Shown: positions 53,783 through 63,415 of the stretch, piece after piece | Numbering within the stretch: position 1 is the first letter of the stretch | Layout: each line of letters opens with the position of its first letter | NCBI RefSeq assembly: GCF_000765665.2 | Contig: NZ_JROZ02000001.1 | Location: 372,001-436,000 of the forward strand | Length of the DNA stretch: 64,000 nt | Source: Helicobacter sp. MIT 05-5293 | GTDB lineage: Bacteria; Campylobacterota; Campylobacteria; Campylobacterales; Helicobacteraceae | Direction of reading: 5' to 3' | Notes under the pieces: model-generated | What the model was told of the DNA's origin: nothing | The model's input: only the letters and a program-made list of their open reading frames with translations | Database searches by the model: none | Translations under genes and position numbers: made by a program

Positions 53783-55063
53783 CTATTCATTGCGTAAAAC
53801 TTGCAAGGTATCTATCGAAGAAGCTTTTTTGGCTGGATAATAAGACGAAAGACACACAATAACAATTGCTCCAATGATTGTGAGAATAAAATCTACTAAA
53901 GAAAGCTCAAGAGGGAGTTTGGAGCTGCCATACACATCAGCAGGCAATGTGATAATAGGAAATGTTTGCAAAATATATATAGCAATGCCTGTGAGAATGA
54001 CACCAAAAATAATACCACTTAAACCAATTGTATTGCCCACCCAAAAAAATACTTTTTTAATCTCTGCCTTACTTGCTCCAAGTGAAAGTAAAAGTGCAAT
54101 TTCTTTGCGACGATTCATTACAACCATTAAGAGCGAGCTGATAATATTGAGGCTTGCCATAACGATAATAAGCATTAGCACGATAAAAAGTGCGCGTTTT
54201 TCGAGTTCGATTGCCGAGAAAAAGTTACCATTTTGCTGCCACCAGCCTTCAACTCCTGTCTGTAAAGGAAAATTTTTCTCTAAAAAAGCGTTTAATGTGT
54301 GAATATCTTGCATTGGATTAGGTGTATAAACATGGATACCATCATAAATCCCTACTTGCAAACGGCGTATTTTTTGCAACGCACTAAGATTTGTGTAAAT
54401 ATAGGCTTCATCATAAGCCCTTAACCCAGAGCTAAAAAACCCTGCAATACTAAAGCGTTTGCTAATAGGTGTATAGCCAAAGCCAGAAGGCTCAAGCTGT
54501 GTGAAAAATAAATCAAGTTTATCGCCAGATTCTAATAAAAAATTTTCTTTGAAGCCTTTGCCCACAAGAATAGAAAATTCTTTGCTCATAAAATCTTGGA
54601 TTTTTTCTTGAGGTGAGCGAGAATCTTGTGGGTGTGCGTCATTAAAATCACTACTATCTGCTGATTCAAAGGCTTCTCTTACAACAGCATTGATACGAGA
54701 TTCTGCTTCCATATCTACGCCAAACACCATTGAGGCATTCATCATATTGCCAATTTTCCCTACTGCTTGATAGCGCAAATAAGGGCTAAACAGAAATTGT
54801 GGGTATTGCGTTTTGAGACTTTGGAGAATCTCATCGGTTACGCCTTCATAAGTTGTCGCATAAATGCTTAGGGGATAATTCATCACAAAAAGTTTGCGCT
54901 CAAATTCTTTTGCCATACCATTCATAATTGCCATTGCTACACACAGCACCATAACCCCCACTCCTACTCCCAAAAATGCTAGTAAGGCAGTGATTGAGAT
55001 AAAAGGTTGGGTTTTATCAAAGCGTAAGTATCGCGGCAAAAGATAGAGAATGAGCGTTTTCAT
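53783..55063 (-). CDS. LolC/LolE-type lipoprotein-release ABC permease
   Basis: This is a 426-residue FtsX-fold permease: one N-terminal membrane segment (FISITALLAFLGVGVGVMVLCVAMAIMNG), a large periplasmic domain and three C-terminal segments, including ALLLSLGASKAEIKKVFFWVG. It would release lipoproteins from the inner membrane to LolA with an ATPase such as LolD. LolA is nearby at 57750. The start overlaps secA by one base (TAATG), so it is coupled to it. H. pylori has the same gene after secA. Whether it is one of two permeases or a single LolF-like form cannot be told. Confidence 0.85.
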   Translation of the reverse strand: MKTLILYLLPRYLRFDKTQPFISITALLAFLGVGVGVMVLCVAMAIMNGMAKEFERKLFVMNYPLSIYATTYEGVTDEILQSLKTQYPQFLFSPYLRYQAVGKIGNMMNASMVFGVDMEAESRINAVVREAFESADSSDFNDAHPQDSRSPQEKIQDFMSKEFSILVGKGFKENFLLESGDKLDLFFTQLEPSGFGYTPISKRFSIAGFFSSGLRAYDEAYIYTNLSALQKIRRLQVGIYDGIHVYTPNPMQDIHTLNAFLEKNFPLQTGVEGWWQQNGNFFSAIELEKRALFIVLMLIIVMASLNIISSLLMVVMNRRKEIALLLSLGASKAEIKKVFFWVGNTIGLSGIIFGVILTGIAIYILQTFPIITLPADVYGSSKLPLELSLVDFILTIIGAIVIVCLSSYYPAKKASSIDTLQVLRNE

Positions 55064-57624
55064 TAGGCTAAAAGACCCTTTTTAGGACCACTTTTACCAT
55101 GGCAAAGTTTGTATTTTTTGCCACTTCCACAAGGACAAGGATCATTGCGCGAAATTTTTGGTTTTTTGCTATTCGAAGCGTTTGGCGTATCGCTGTCTTT
55201 ATTAAACTGAATCTCTTGAGATTCTTCTTCCATTTCTTCTAACACTTTTTGCGCCATTTCTTCTTCACTTTTTTCGCGTAGTTGGATAATTTGAAGTGTT
55301 TTGGTGGTTTCTATTTTAAGATTCTCGACAAATTCTAAAAACAAATTGTAGCTTTCTTTTTTGTATTCAATCAGCGGATCTTTTTGGTTATACCCACGCA
55401 AACCTATGCCGGTTTTAAGATGATCCATAGTGTATAAATGTTCTCGCCAAGAGTTATCAAGCACTTGTAAATAAATGATGCGCTCAATCTCGTTGCGTTG
55501 AGATTCTCCTAGTCGGGACATTTTTTGTTCGTATTCTTCTTGCATCTGAAGAATGATTTGCTCATACAATTCATCATATTCGAGATTCTCATAATTTCTA
55601 AGTTCTATGCCCAATTCTTCACTGATTTGTGCCTTAAGAGCATCAAGGTTGAAATTTCCTTTTTCATCACCGGGCAAAATTTGAGCTTTATAAAGCATAG
55701 ATTGTGCGGTAAGTTCTCGGTTGTTCTTAATGCGTTCTTGTAAGGAGCATTCCGGGTCTAAAAGCTCATTACGCAATTTATAAACTGCCTTTCTTTGTTC
55801 ATTGGCGACATCATCATATTCAAGCAAATGTTTGCGCGATTCAAAATGGAGATTCTCAATTTTCTTTTGTGCGTTTTCTACGGAGCGCGTAACAAGGCTA
55901 GATTCTATATGTTCGCCTTCTTTTAAGCCTAATTTTTCCATAATGCCCTTGATTTTATCACTACCAAAAATCCGTAAAAGCGAATCTTCAAGGCTTAAAT
56001 AAAATTGACTGACGCCCGGATCGCCCTGTCTTCCGCTTCTTCCTCGCAATTGATTATCAATGCGCCGACTTTCATGTCGCTCTGTGCCGATGATATATAA
56101 TCCTCCCAGTGCGCGAATCTCGTCATTAATCTTAATATCAACGCCTCTTCCTGCCATATTTGTAGCAATCGTAACTGCCCCTTTGACACCGGCATCTTTA
56201 ATGATTTCTGCTTCCTTGCTGTGTTGCTTTGCGTTAAGCACCGTGTGCGGGATTCTCTCTTTTTTAAGCAAAGCATGTAAAACTTCACTTTTTTCAATAC
56301 TTGCTGTTCCCACAAGCACAGGCTGACCTTTTTGATAGAGTGTTTTGATTTTGGCAATGACTGCATCGAATTTTTCTTTTTCGCTTTTATAAATCAAATC
56401 ATCTAAATCTTTGCGTTGCACAGGAATATTGGTAGGGATACTCACCACTTCAAGATTATAGATTTGCAAAAATTCACTTGCTTCAGTCTGCGCTGTCCCT
56501 GTCATACCTGCAAGTTTGCCATAAAGTCGGAAGTAATTTTGAAAGGTAATGTCTGCTAAAGTTTGGCTTTCTTCTTTAATATCAACCATTTCTTTAGCCT
56601 CAATAGCTTGATGCAAACCTTCGCTAAAGCGTCTGCCTTCGCTTAGGCGACCTGTAAATTCATCAACGATAACGACTTCGTTATTTTGCACGACATAATC
56701 TTTATCCTTGATAAAAAGATAGTTTGCCTTAAGGGCTTGGTCAAGATGATGAGAGAGGGCGGCGTTTTCAATGCTGTATAAGTTATCGACTTTAAAAAGA
56801 GCTTCTGCTTTTTTGATACCTTCTTCTGTGAGCAGAATCACGCGATTTTTTTCATCAATACTAAAATCTTCTGCCTCTTGCAGTTTTTGTGCTACGGTGT
56901 TGGCAAGCTGATAATTTTCCAAAGTGCGATTGACTGGTCCTGAAATGATAAGTGGCGTTCTTGCTTCATCAATGAGGATTGAATCCACTTCATCGATGAT
57001 TGCAAAGTAGTGTTCTCGCTGCACTTTTTGCGCCAAATCATATTTCATATTATCACGCAGATAGTCAAAGCCAAATTCATTATTTGTGCCATATACAATA
57101 TCTTTAGAATAAGATTCTAGACGTTGCTCATCATCACGAATATTGCCAGTAATTACGCCGACTTCAAAACCGAGAAAATTATACAAAGGCTCTAAATCCC
57201 CCGCATCGCGTTGGGCAAGATAGTCATTGACGGTTACGACATGCACACCTTTGCCACAAAGTGCATTAAGACATACTGCAAGTGTTGCTACCAGCGTTTT
57301 GCCTTCACCTGTTTTCATTTCTGCGATACGCCCGTCATTGAGCACCATACCGCCGATAAGCTGCACATCAAAATGTCGCATTCCTAATACTCTTTTGCTT
57401 GCTTCTCTTGTGATAGCAAAGCTTTGTTCAAGAACACTATCTAAATCTTTGTTTTCTTGTTGGATAGCAAGTTTAAGCATTGAAAATTGCTCTTGAAGTT
57501 GTGTATCACTCATTGATGCGTAAGTATTTTCAAGTGCATTGATGGCTTCTACTCTGCGGGTGTATTGCTTGATAAGCTTTGCATTGCGCGAACCAAGCAC
57601 TTTAGATATAATCGTTTTAATCAT
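55063..57624 (-). CDS. secA: Preprotein translocase ATPase SecA
   Basis: This is 853 residues. Motor motifs are visible: [13 protein letters not shown] (Walker A), [20 protein letters not shown] (Walker B with DEAD-like stretch), [15 protein letters not shown] and [13 protein letters not shown]. The C-terminus carries the zinc finger [14 protein letters not shown], which binds SecB or phospholipid. It drives proteins through SecYEG, using ATP. Extended -10 TGTTAAAAT lies 49-57 bases before the ATG. Genes continue without gap into the Lol permease. Confidence 0.97.
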   Translation of the reverse strand: MIKTIISKVLGSRNAKLIKQYTRRVEAINALENTYASMSDTQLQEQFSMLKLAIQQENKDLDSVLEQSFAITREASKRVLGMRHFDVQLIGGMVLNDGRIAEMKTGEGKTLVATLAVCLNALCGKGVHVVTVNDYLAQRDAGDLEPLYNFLGFEVGVITGNIRDDEQRLESYSKDIVYGTNNEFGFDYLRDNMKYDLAQKVQREHYFAIIDEVDSILIDEARTPLIISGPVNRTLENYQLANTVAQKLQEAEDFSIDEKNRVILLTEEGIKKAEALFKVDNLYSIENAALSHHLDQALKANYLFIKDKDYVVQNNEVVIVDEFTGRLSEGRRFSEGLHQAIEAKEMVDIKEESQTLADITFQNYFRLYGKLAGMTGTAQTEASEFLQIYNLEVVSIPTNIPVQRKDLDDLIYKSEKEKFDAVIAKIKTLYQKGQPVLVGTASIEKSEVLHALLKKERIPHTVLNAKQHSKEAEIIKDAGVKGAVTIATNMAGRGVDIKINDEIRALGGLYIIGTERHESRRIDNQLRGRSGRQGDPGVSQFYLSLEDSLLRIFGSDKIKGIMEKLGLKEGEHIESSLVTRSVENAQKKIENLHFESRKHLLEYDDVANEQRKAVYKLRNELLDPECSLQERIKNNRELTAQSMLYKAQILPGDEKGNFNLDALKAQISEELGIELRNYENLEYDELYEQIILQMQEEYEQKMSRLGESQRNEIERIIYLQVLDNSWREHLYTMDHLKTGIGLRGYNQKDPLIEYKKESYNLFLEFVENLKIETTKTLQIIQLREKSEEEMAQKVLEEMEEESQEIQFNKDSDTPNASNSKKPKISRNDPCPCGSGKKYKLCHGKSGPKKGLLA

Positions 57625-57672
57625 GGATAACCTTTGTGTGTGGCTTTAAAATAAATTGAAAAATTGGCAGTA

Positions 57673-57681
57673 ATTTTAACA
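57673..57681 (-). promoter_or_regulatory. Extended -10 promoter of secA
   Basis: The minus strand reads TGTTAAAAT, with start near 57666 and a leader of about 41 bases before the secA ATG (57624). It has the same layout as the pgk box. Confidence 0.45.
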
Positions 57682-57690
57682 TACTTTCGG

Positions 57691-57696
57691 TAAAAT
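57691..57696 (+). promoter_or_regulatory. Candidate -10 box of lolA
   Basis: TAAAAT in the divergent gap, 54 bases before the lolA ATG, fits a start near 57703. It overlaps the space of the secA promoter on the opposite strand, so the two may interfere. Confidence 0.35.
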
Positions 57697-57749
57697 CAAC
57701 ATTTGAATTTACACAGAGGCAAAAGAAAACATCAATTTTAAGGGAAACT

Positions 57750-58283
57750 ATGCGTTCAATTATTATCATCAGCTTATTACTTAGCAGTTTATGCAGTATT
57801 TCTTTGGGTTGGGGTGAGGATATACAAAGCATTCAAGCAGATTTTGTGCAAAATATCATTAGTGAAGAGGGTATCCCTGCGCGTTATGAGGGTAAAATCA
57901 TCGGCAAAGCACCCAGCAAGGTTAAATGGATTTATAAAACACCTTTGGACAAAACGATTTATATGAGTAACAAAGAAGTTTTTATTTATGAACCCTTACT
58001 TGCGCAAGTCAGCCATTCCTATCTCAAGTCAGAATCTGATTTTATCTCTGTTATCCGATCTGCTAAAGAACAAAAAGATGGCACTTATCATGCTAAAGTC
58101 GATGGCGTTACTTATGTCATTCATTTAGACGATACCAAAAAGCCAAAGCTTATTGAATTTACAGATTCTACAGGGACAAAGACAGCATTGAATCTGCGCA
58201 ATGTCAAACTCAATGTCAAGCTTTCGGATAAAGAGTTTGAATTTACAATCCCTAAAGATGTCGATGTTGTCGAATTAAGATAA
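57750..58283 (+). CDS. lolA: Outer-membrane lipoprotein carrier LolA
   Basis: This is 177 residues with a signal peptide (RSIIIISLLLSSLCSISLG) and the LolA fold: SIQADFVQNI, the YEGKIIGKAPSKVKWIYKTP segment, LAQVSHSYLKSESDFISVI and LNLRNVKLNVKLSDKEFEF. It shuttles lipoproteins across the periplasm from LolCDE to the outer membrane. Lysine and lipid-cavity details cannot be judged. AAGGGAA precedes the ATG. It is divergent from secA, and trpE follows after 26 bases. Confidence 0.9.
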   Translation: MRSIIIISLLLSSLCSISLGWGEDIQSIQADFVQNIISEEGIPARYEGKIIGKAPSKVKWIYKTPLDKTIYMSNKEVFIYEPLLAQVSHSYLKSESDFISVIRSAKEQKDGTYHAKVDGVTYVIHLDDTKKPKLIEFTDSTGTKTALNLRNVKLNVKLSDKEFEFTIPKDVDVVELR

Positions 58284-58309
58284 AAATTAAAGCATTTAAG
58301 GATTAAAGA

Positions 58310-59785
58310 ATGATGTTTGATTTTACCAATACGATAAGGGCGCAAATTGCTCATAAAGAAATTTTGTGTGATAATCTCACACCCTTGAATGTGCTTGACC
58401 AGCTCGGTGCAAAGGTGCTTTTAGAATCAGCCTACAATGAAACCGGCAAGGATCGCTATTCGATTCTTATACTCAATGAGGCTTTTAGAATCTACAAAGA
58501 AAATAGCGGTTATTATCTTGTGTGCGCAGGGGAGAAAAAAGCCTTGCAAGAGGTTTTGGCAGGTTTGGGAGAAGCTCAAAAGAATGAGCAGCTTGACTTT
58601 CTTTCCTGTCTTGCCTATTTTAGAGAATTTGCCCCAAAAGTAGAGAATCTCCCTCAAGGATTGCCCTTGCCACTCGGTGGAGCGGGGTATTTAGGATATG
58701 AGTTTTTTTCTGAAATTGAAGATATTACTTTTAAGAATCCCGCACTTTATGATGCTCCAGAATGTGCGTTTATTTTTGGTAGAGATTTTTTGATTTTTGA
58801 TCATCTTTTTGATAGGCTACATATTGTAAGTGTGAGCTATGAGTATGAAAAAGAAGAGGTAAATGTCCAAGAAAAGGTTGAGAAAATCTCCCTTGCACTT
58901 GATTTGATTCATATCTCCAAAACACAGATGCCTACAAATACAGAATCTCATATTACTTCGGCTGCCAAACAAGAAACTTATGAAAAAATGGTTTTGACTA
59001 TTCAAGATGAGATTTATAAGGGTAATCTATTGCAATGTGTGCCAAGTCAAAGTATGCAAGTGGCTTCAAATCTTACACCCTTGCAAGCTTATCGGAATCT
59101 CCGACATCAGAATCCTAGCCCTTATATGTTTTATTATGATTTTGATGATTTTATTATTTTGGGTGCAAGTCCTGAAATTATGGTGCGACTAAAGAGTGTC
59201 AATGATAAAAGTATCTTCACAATCCGACCTATCGCAGGCACTTCTCCACGAGGGGCGAATGTCGCTCAAGATTTGGAATTAGAGCAGAAGCTTTTAGCTG
59301 ACCCCAAAGAAAATGCCGAACATTTAATGCTTGTCGATCTTGCGCGTAATGATGCGGGCAAAGTGAGTGTGGGCGGAGGTGTGCGCGTGGTAGCACAGAA
59401 TCAAATAGAGCGATATTCGCGTGTGATGCACATTGTTTCAGAAGTGCAAGGTGAGCTTGACACAAAGCGTTTCAAAAAACGCGATGTGCTAAAGGCGGTT
59501 TTCCCTGCGGGGACGCTTAGCGGAGCACCAAAGATTCAGGCAATTAAAACGATAGAATCTCTTGAAAGCCATAAAAGAGGTATTTATGGTGGAGCTATTG
59601 GGTATTTTAATCGTGATGAGGATATGGATTTTGCCATTACTATTCGCACAAGCGTGTATCAAAACGGCGTGTATTACTTGCAATCAGGAGGAGGTATTGT
59701 CTATGATTCAATCCCTCATACTGAATTTATCGAAACGCAAAATAAAGTCCGCTCTATGCTTGATATGCTCGGTATAAAGGAGTAA
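58310..59785 (+). CDS. trpE: Anthranilate synthase component I
   Basis: This is 491 residues (a second ATG at 58313 follows at once; AAGGA supports 58310). It forms anthranilate from chorismate in tryptophan synthesis. The LLESAYNETGKDRYS block near the N-terminus is the region where tryptophan inhibits the enzyme. The catalytic C-terminal domain has IRPIAGTSPRGAN, ELEQKLLADPKENAEHLMLVDLARND, AVFPAGTLSGAPKI and GAIGYF. It is followed three bases on by trpGD. No leader peptide with tandem Trp codons was seen in the short lolA-trpE gap. Confidence 0.95.
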   Translation: MMFDFTNTIRAQIAHKEILCDNLTPLNVLDQLGAKVLLESAYNETGKDRYSILILNEAFRIYKENSGYYLVCAGEKKALQEVLAGLGEAQKNEQLDFLSCLAYFREFAPKVENLPQGLPLPLGGAGYLGYEFFSEIEDITFKNPALYDAPECAFIFGRDFLIFDHLFDRLHIVSVSYEYEKEEVNVQEKVEKISLALDLIHISKTQMPTNTESHITSAAKQETYEKMVLTIQDEIYKGNLLQCVPSQSMQVASNLTPLQAYRNLRHQNPSPYMFYYDFDDFIILGASPEIMVRLKSVNDKSIFTIRPIAGTSPRGANVAQDLELEQKLLADPKENAEHLMLVDLARNDAGKVSVGGGVRVVAQNQIERYSRVMHIVSEVQGELDTKRFKKRDVLKAVFPAGTLSGAPKIQAIKTIESLESHKRGIYGGAIGYFNRDEDMDFAITIRTSVYQNGVYYLQSGGGIVYDSIPHTEFIETQNKVRSMLDMLGIKE

Positions 59786-59788
59786 GCA

Positions 59789-61390
59789 ATGATACTATTA
59801 ATTGATAATTATGATTCATTTACCTATAACATTTATCAAGCGTTTTATCGATTTGGTTTTCCTATCAAAGTCGTGCGAAGTGATAAAATCACGATTGAAG
59901 ATATTAGGCTTTTACAGCCGCGTTATATTATCATTGGTCCGGGTCCTAAAACCCCACAAGAAGCGGGAATCTCCATTCAAATTGTGAAAGAATTACAAGG
60001 TGTTTATCCGATATTGGGTATTTGTCTTGGACATCAAGCTATTATGGCGGCTTTTGGTGTGGAGATTATCAATGCTAAGAATATTGTGCATGGCAAAGTC
60101 GAGCCCTTACATCACAATCAAAAAGGTATTTTTAGGCATATTACACCCAATACACCCATTGTGCGTTATCATTCTTTGGCAGGGTCAATCACGCAGATTC
60201 CCGATTGTTTTATTGTGAGTGCGCGGAGTGGTGATGGCGAGGTGATGGCGATTGAGCATAAGTCGCATCATTTGGTTGGTCTGCAATTCCACCCAGAATC
60301 TATCGGCACAAAAGAGGGTGAAAAAATGCTCCTCAATTTTTTGCATTATGTGCGTGAAAATATCCCGATTAAAGACTATCTCAAGCAGACCTTGCAAGGT
60401 CAGAATCTTAATTTCAAACAAGCCTATGATGTGATGGACGAAATCACAGAGGGGAATCTAAGTGATGCACAAATCGGCTCGATTCTCACAAGTCTTGAGA
60501 TTAAGGGCGTAAATGAAGAGGAGTTGGCAGGATTTGCGAGTGTGTTAAAGAAAAAAGCCATTTCATTTCCATTACCTCAAAGTGATGAAAAGCGTTTAGA
60601 TATGGTTGGCACAGGCGGAAGCCCTAGTAAGACTTTTAATGTTTCTACTACGAGTGCTTTGCTTTTGGCGGCTGCAGGAGTGAAAATCATCAAGCATGGC
60701 AATAAAGCAATCACCTCTCAATCAGGTTCGGCAGACTTGCTTAGGGCTTTAGGGGTGAATGTCGATATGAGCGTGCAAACTTGTGCAGAAGTGTATCGCC
60801 GCATAGGCATTACCTTTTTATTTGCGCAAAAATTCCACGCTGCGATGCGTTTTGCCGCACCAGCTCGTGCGTCTCTTGGATTTAAAACTGCCTTTAATCT
60901 CATCGGTCCTCTTGCCAATCCTGCAAGCGTTACGCATCAGTTTATCGGTGTGTTTGATAAGTCTTATACTGAAATTATGGCACGGGCTTTAGATATTTTA
61001 GGGATTAAAAAAGCAATGGTGGTGAGTGGATTTGATCATTATGATGAGATTTCGCTTTGTGCGCCGACAAAGATTACAGAGCTTGATAATGGCTCAATCA
61101 AAAGCTATGTGTTTAATCCCATTGAGATAGGCTTAGATTTTGTCCCACATTCCGAGCTTGTTGGAGGAAATGCTCAAGAAAATAAGGCAATCACGCTTGA
61201 TATTTTTAGTAATAAACCCTCACCCAAAGCTGACCTTGTCGCGCTCAATGTCGGAGCGGGATTGTATCTAAGCCAAAAGGCATCAAGCATCAAAGAGGGA
61301 TATTTCTTAGCAAAAGAAGTGATAAAGTCGCAAAAAGTTTTTGAATTATTAGAATCTTTTATCACGTTTTCAAATCAGGAGGATTTATAG
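59789..61390 (+). CDS. trpGD: Fused anthranilate synthase component II / anthranilate phosphoribosyltransferase
   Basis: This is one 533-residue protein. Residues about 1-190 are the glutamine amidotransferase TrpG with IIIGPGPKTPQEAG, nucleophile Cys79 in GICLGHQ, and QFHPESIG with His and Glu of the triad. From about 200, TrpD follows: GTGGSPSKTFNVST at the phosphoribosyl-diphosphate site, KHGNKAITSQSGSADLLRALGVN, MRFAAPARASLGFKTAFNLIGPLANPA and VSGFDHYDEIS. A similar fusion occurs in Campylobacter. The other trp genes (C, F, B, A) do not follow; the next gene is on the opposite strand. Confidence 0.95.
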   Translation: MILLIDNYDSFTYNIYQAFYRFGFPIKVVRSDKITIEDIRLLQPRYIIIGPGPKTPQEAGISIQIVKELQGVYPILGICLGHQAIMAAFGVEIINAKNIVHGKVEPLHHNQKGIFRHITPNTPIVRYHSLAGSITQIPDCFIVSARSGDGEVMAIEHKSHHLVGLQFHPESIGTKEGEKMLLNFLHYVRENIPIKDYLKQTLQGQNLNFKQAYDVMDEITEGNLSDAQIGSILTSLEIKGVNEEELAGFASVLKKKAISFPLPQSDEKRLDMVGTGGSPSKTFNVSTTSALLLAAAGVKIIKHGNKAITSQSGSADLLRALGVNVDMSVQTCAEVYRRIGITFLFAQKFHAAMRFAAPARASLGFKTAFNLIGPLANPASVTHQFIGVFDKSYTEIMARALDILGIKKAMVVSGFDHYDEISLCAPTKITELDNGSIKSYVFNPIEIGLDFVPHSELVGGNAQENKAITLDIFSNKPSPKADLVALNVGAGLYLSQKASSIKEGYFLAKEVIKSQKVFELLESFITFSNQEDL

Positions 61391-61451
61391 AATCTTAATC
61401 ACTATTATATATTTAGAATAAGATTCTAGCTTTTGCCATTTAAGAATCTTA
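61388..61451. terminator. Three-arm inverted repeat between convergent trpGD and traF-like genes
   Basis: TAGAATCTTA (61388-61397, including the trpGD stop) is complementary to TAAGATTCTA (61419-61428); the same TAAGATTCT (61419-61427) is complementary to AGAATCTTA (61443-61451). So the middle arm can pair with either side, 10 bp or 9 bp. It lies in the 74-base convergent gap and likely stops one or both transcripts. T-runs are short, so strength is uncertain. Confidence 0.5.
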
Positions 61452-61464
61452 AAGTAGTTTGATG

Positions 61465-63231
61465 TCAAAAGCTAAACGAACCACCCAGTTTGACGCTTAA
61501 ATAATTAGGCAGATTGATGGTGTCTTGTATCGTGTAAGTTTTGCCTAGCCCATATTGCACGGCTAAGTCTAAGAATCCAAAGAGATTAAATCCACCGGTG
61601 AGGATTAGTCCCTCTCCCGCTTGGGATTTTATATCTTGCATCACACCCACGCGCAAGTCAATCCATTTAAAATTAGCCATTGCCCCCCCCCCTATTGTTT
61701 GACTTTTCGGGCTATAAAATGAGAGCGTGTCATTAGGCACAAGGTCTGCATCAAATGCGAGAGTTAAGAAATCTTTTATCGTATAGCTTGCCCCCACGCG
61801 AAATTGGGGCTTAAGCGTGAAATCACCCGAGCCGCTTTTAGAGAGCTTGATCATCGGGGCGTTGAGATTCTTTGCGACTAAGCCGATGTGGAGGTTTTTC
61901 AAAAAAGTCGGCGTGTAGAGTAACCCCATATCTAACCCAGCAGTTTGAGAGATGTCAAAATCATCAGGGAAAGTAGGGCTAGGCATATCGATTTTAGGAT
62001 TATCAAAGTTGATATTATCTTGCATATAACCATAAGAGAGCATTTGGATAAATTTCACCGCAAAGCCAAAATTCACATCTCCCGCTTTGGTAAAAAAGGT
62101 ATGCCCATAGCCGATAGGGATTTCAACAAGGCTTAGCGTGCGGGCTTGGAGTGTGTGTTTTGCATTAGGGCTTAGAATCGAGCTATTGTTATAATCATTT
62201 TGGTTGCTTGATTCTAAACTGATATTATTCCCGCTGATGCTTGCTTGGTAGTAGTTTCCTCCTCCCACATCAAAAATGAGCTGATTGTGTGTAGGATCAA
62301 TGATCGCACTTGCATTGGCATAAACTGATGCAAAAAGCCCAAAGCCTACCGCGCCTCTCCCGCCTACAGATTCTTTAATCGTGATTTGCCCGAGTTTGTC
62401 ATCATTAATCGTGCGCGTTTTCCTTGCACCTGCGATTTGAAAGACAAATCCATTTTGCGAGGAGAGATTCATATCATTGCCTTTAAGCGCGCCATCGACA
62501 AGCTTAAAATCATTTAAAAATTTATCAATCACAGAATCTGTGCCTTTTGCAATCGTGATTTTCCCTGCGGTTGTCAAAATCTCATCAGCACTTGTTTTGC
62601 CCTGTGAAAAGTCATCAATAATGCTACCTAATTTATTTGCATCAATGCTGCCGATAATGCTCCCTATCAGTGGGCTTCCCCCTTCAGTCGCTGCGCTTTG
62701 GAGCTTGTCTTTAAACTTAGCGGCAAGGTCGGGATTGCTGGCGATTTCAGTTGCGCAATTTGTAAAACTATTACAAGTGTTTGTGCTACCGAGACTTTGA
62801 AGTAGGCTTGACATATCGGTAGCATTAATTTGTCCGGGCGTTTGGGTAGTGGGGAAAAGAGCATTCAGCATACCGCCAATCGCACCATCAACTTGCTTCC
62901 CACCAATTGTTACTGATGCTCCGCCTACACCTGTGAGCTGGTCATTTAAGCTTTGCTGCATATTTGTGATGCTTTCTGTATCAAGCTCGAGCATTTGCAA
63001 GAGATTCTGCTCTTTCATCGTTAGCCCAAAGCTATAGCCAAATTTCGCGCGTCTATCTGCCCCCAAAAGTGCGGGGTTATAATACAATCCCCATGCAGAA
63101 TCTTTGACTGCTACACCTGCGCCACCTATACTTGCGGAAGTATTACCCATAGAGCCAAATTCTAGTCCATAGCTTAGCCCTAACGCACACCCCAAAAGAA
63201 GAGTGATTTTTTCTATTTTTCGTTTTGTCAT
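61465..63231 (-). CDS. TraF-like outer-membrane beta-barrel protein, phase-variable (frame-ON)
   Basis: This 588-residue protein has a signal peptide ending near LGLSYG. The start of the mature part, EFGSMGNTSASIGGAGVAVKDSAWGLYYNPALLG, fits the family of TraF/OmpP1-like exported proteins. The middle (about 70-250) is rich in Ser, Gly and Asn; the last 250 residues alternate hydrophobic and polar residues as in a beta-barrel and end in Phe (GGSFSF), as outer-membrane proteins do. A G10 run (61683-61692) encodes Gly-Gly-Gly-Ala in frame, so the gene is ON; any change not divisible by three would remove the last 74 or so residues. Function unknown. Confidence 0.75.
   Translation of the reverse strand: MTKRKIEKITLLLGCALGLSYGLEFGSMGNTSASIGGAGVAVKDSAWGLYYNPALLGADRRAKFGYSFGLTMKEQNLLQMLELDTESITNMQQSLNDQLTGVGGASVTIGGKQVDGAIGGMLNALFPTTQTPGQINATDMSSLLQSLGSTNTCNSFTNCATEIASNPDLAAKFKDKLQSAATEGGSPLIGSIIGSIDANKLGSIIDDFSQGKTSADEILTTAGKITIAKGTDSVIDKFLNDFKLVDGALKGNDMNLSSQNGFVFQIAGARKTRTINDDKLGQITIKESVGGRGAVGFGLFASVYANASAIIDPTHNQLIFDVGGGNYYQASISGNNISLESSNQNDYNNSSILSPNAKHTLQARTLSLVEIPIGYGHTFFTKAGDVNFGFAVKFIQMLSYGYMQDNINFDNPKIDMPSPTFPDDFDISQTAGLDMGLLYTPTFLKNLHIGLVAKNLNAPMIKLSKSGSGDFTLKPQFRVGASYTIKDFLTLAFDADLVPNDTLSFYSPKSQTIGGGAMANFKWIDLRVGVMQDIKSQAGEGLILTGGFNLFGFLDLAVQYGLGKTYTIQDTINLPNYLSVKLGGSFSF
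61683..61692 (-). repeat. Poly-G10 phase-variation tract
   Basis: Ten C on the plus strand, G10 in the coding direction, inside the C-terminal barrel of the TraF-like protein. It is followed by CAATG, exactly as is the G11 tract of the methyltransferase gene. In frame here: ATA-GGG-GGG-GGG-GCA. Confidence 0.88.
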
Positions 63232-63415
63232 AGGCTGTAAAGAATCCTTATATTTCTAAAATCATCATTAAAATCACTTTAACAAAAATCGTGCCATTTT
63301 TTGAGAATCTTTAGAAAAATAATTTTTTTCTCTAATTTTAATCAAATTTTTATAAAATAAGGAACACTTTTCGCATAGTGATTTTGTAATACATAATAAA
63401 TAAAGGTCAAAAGCA

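Noticed and set aside
58284-58309. Tryptophan attenuator before trpE
   Set aside because: The gap is only 26 bases and has no leader peptide with Trp codons and no alternative hairpins.
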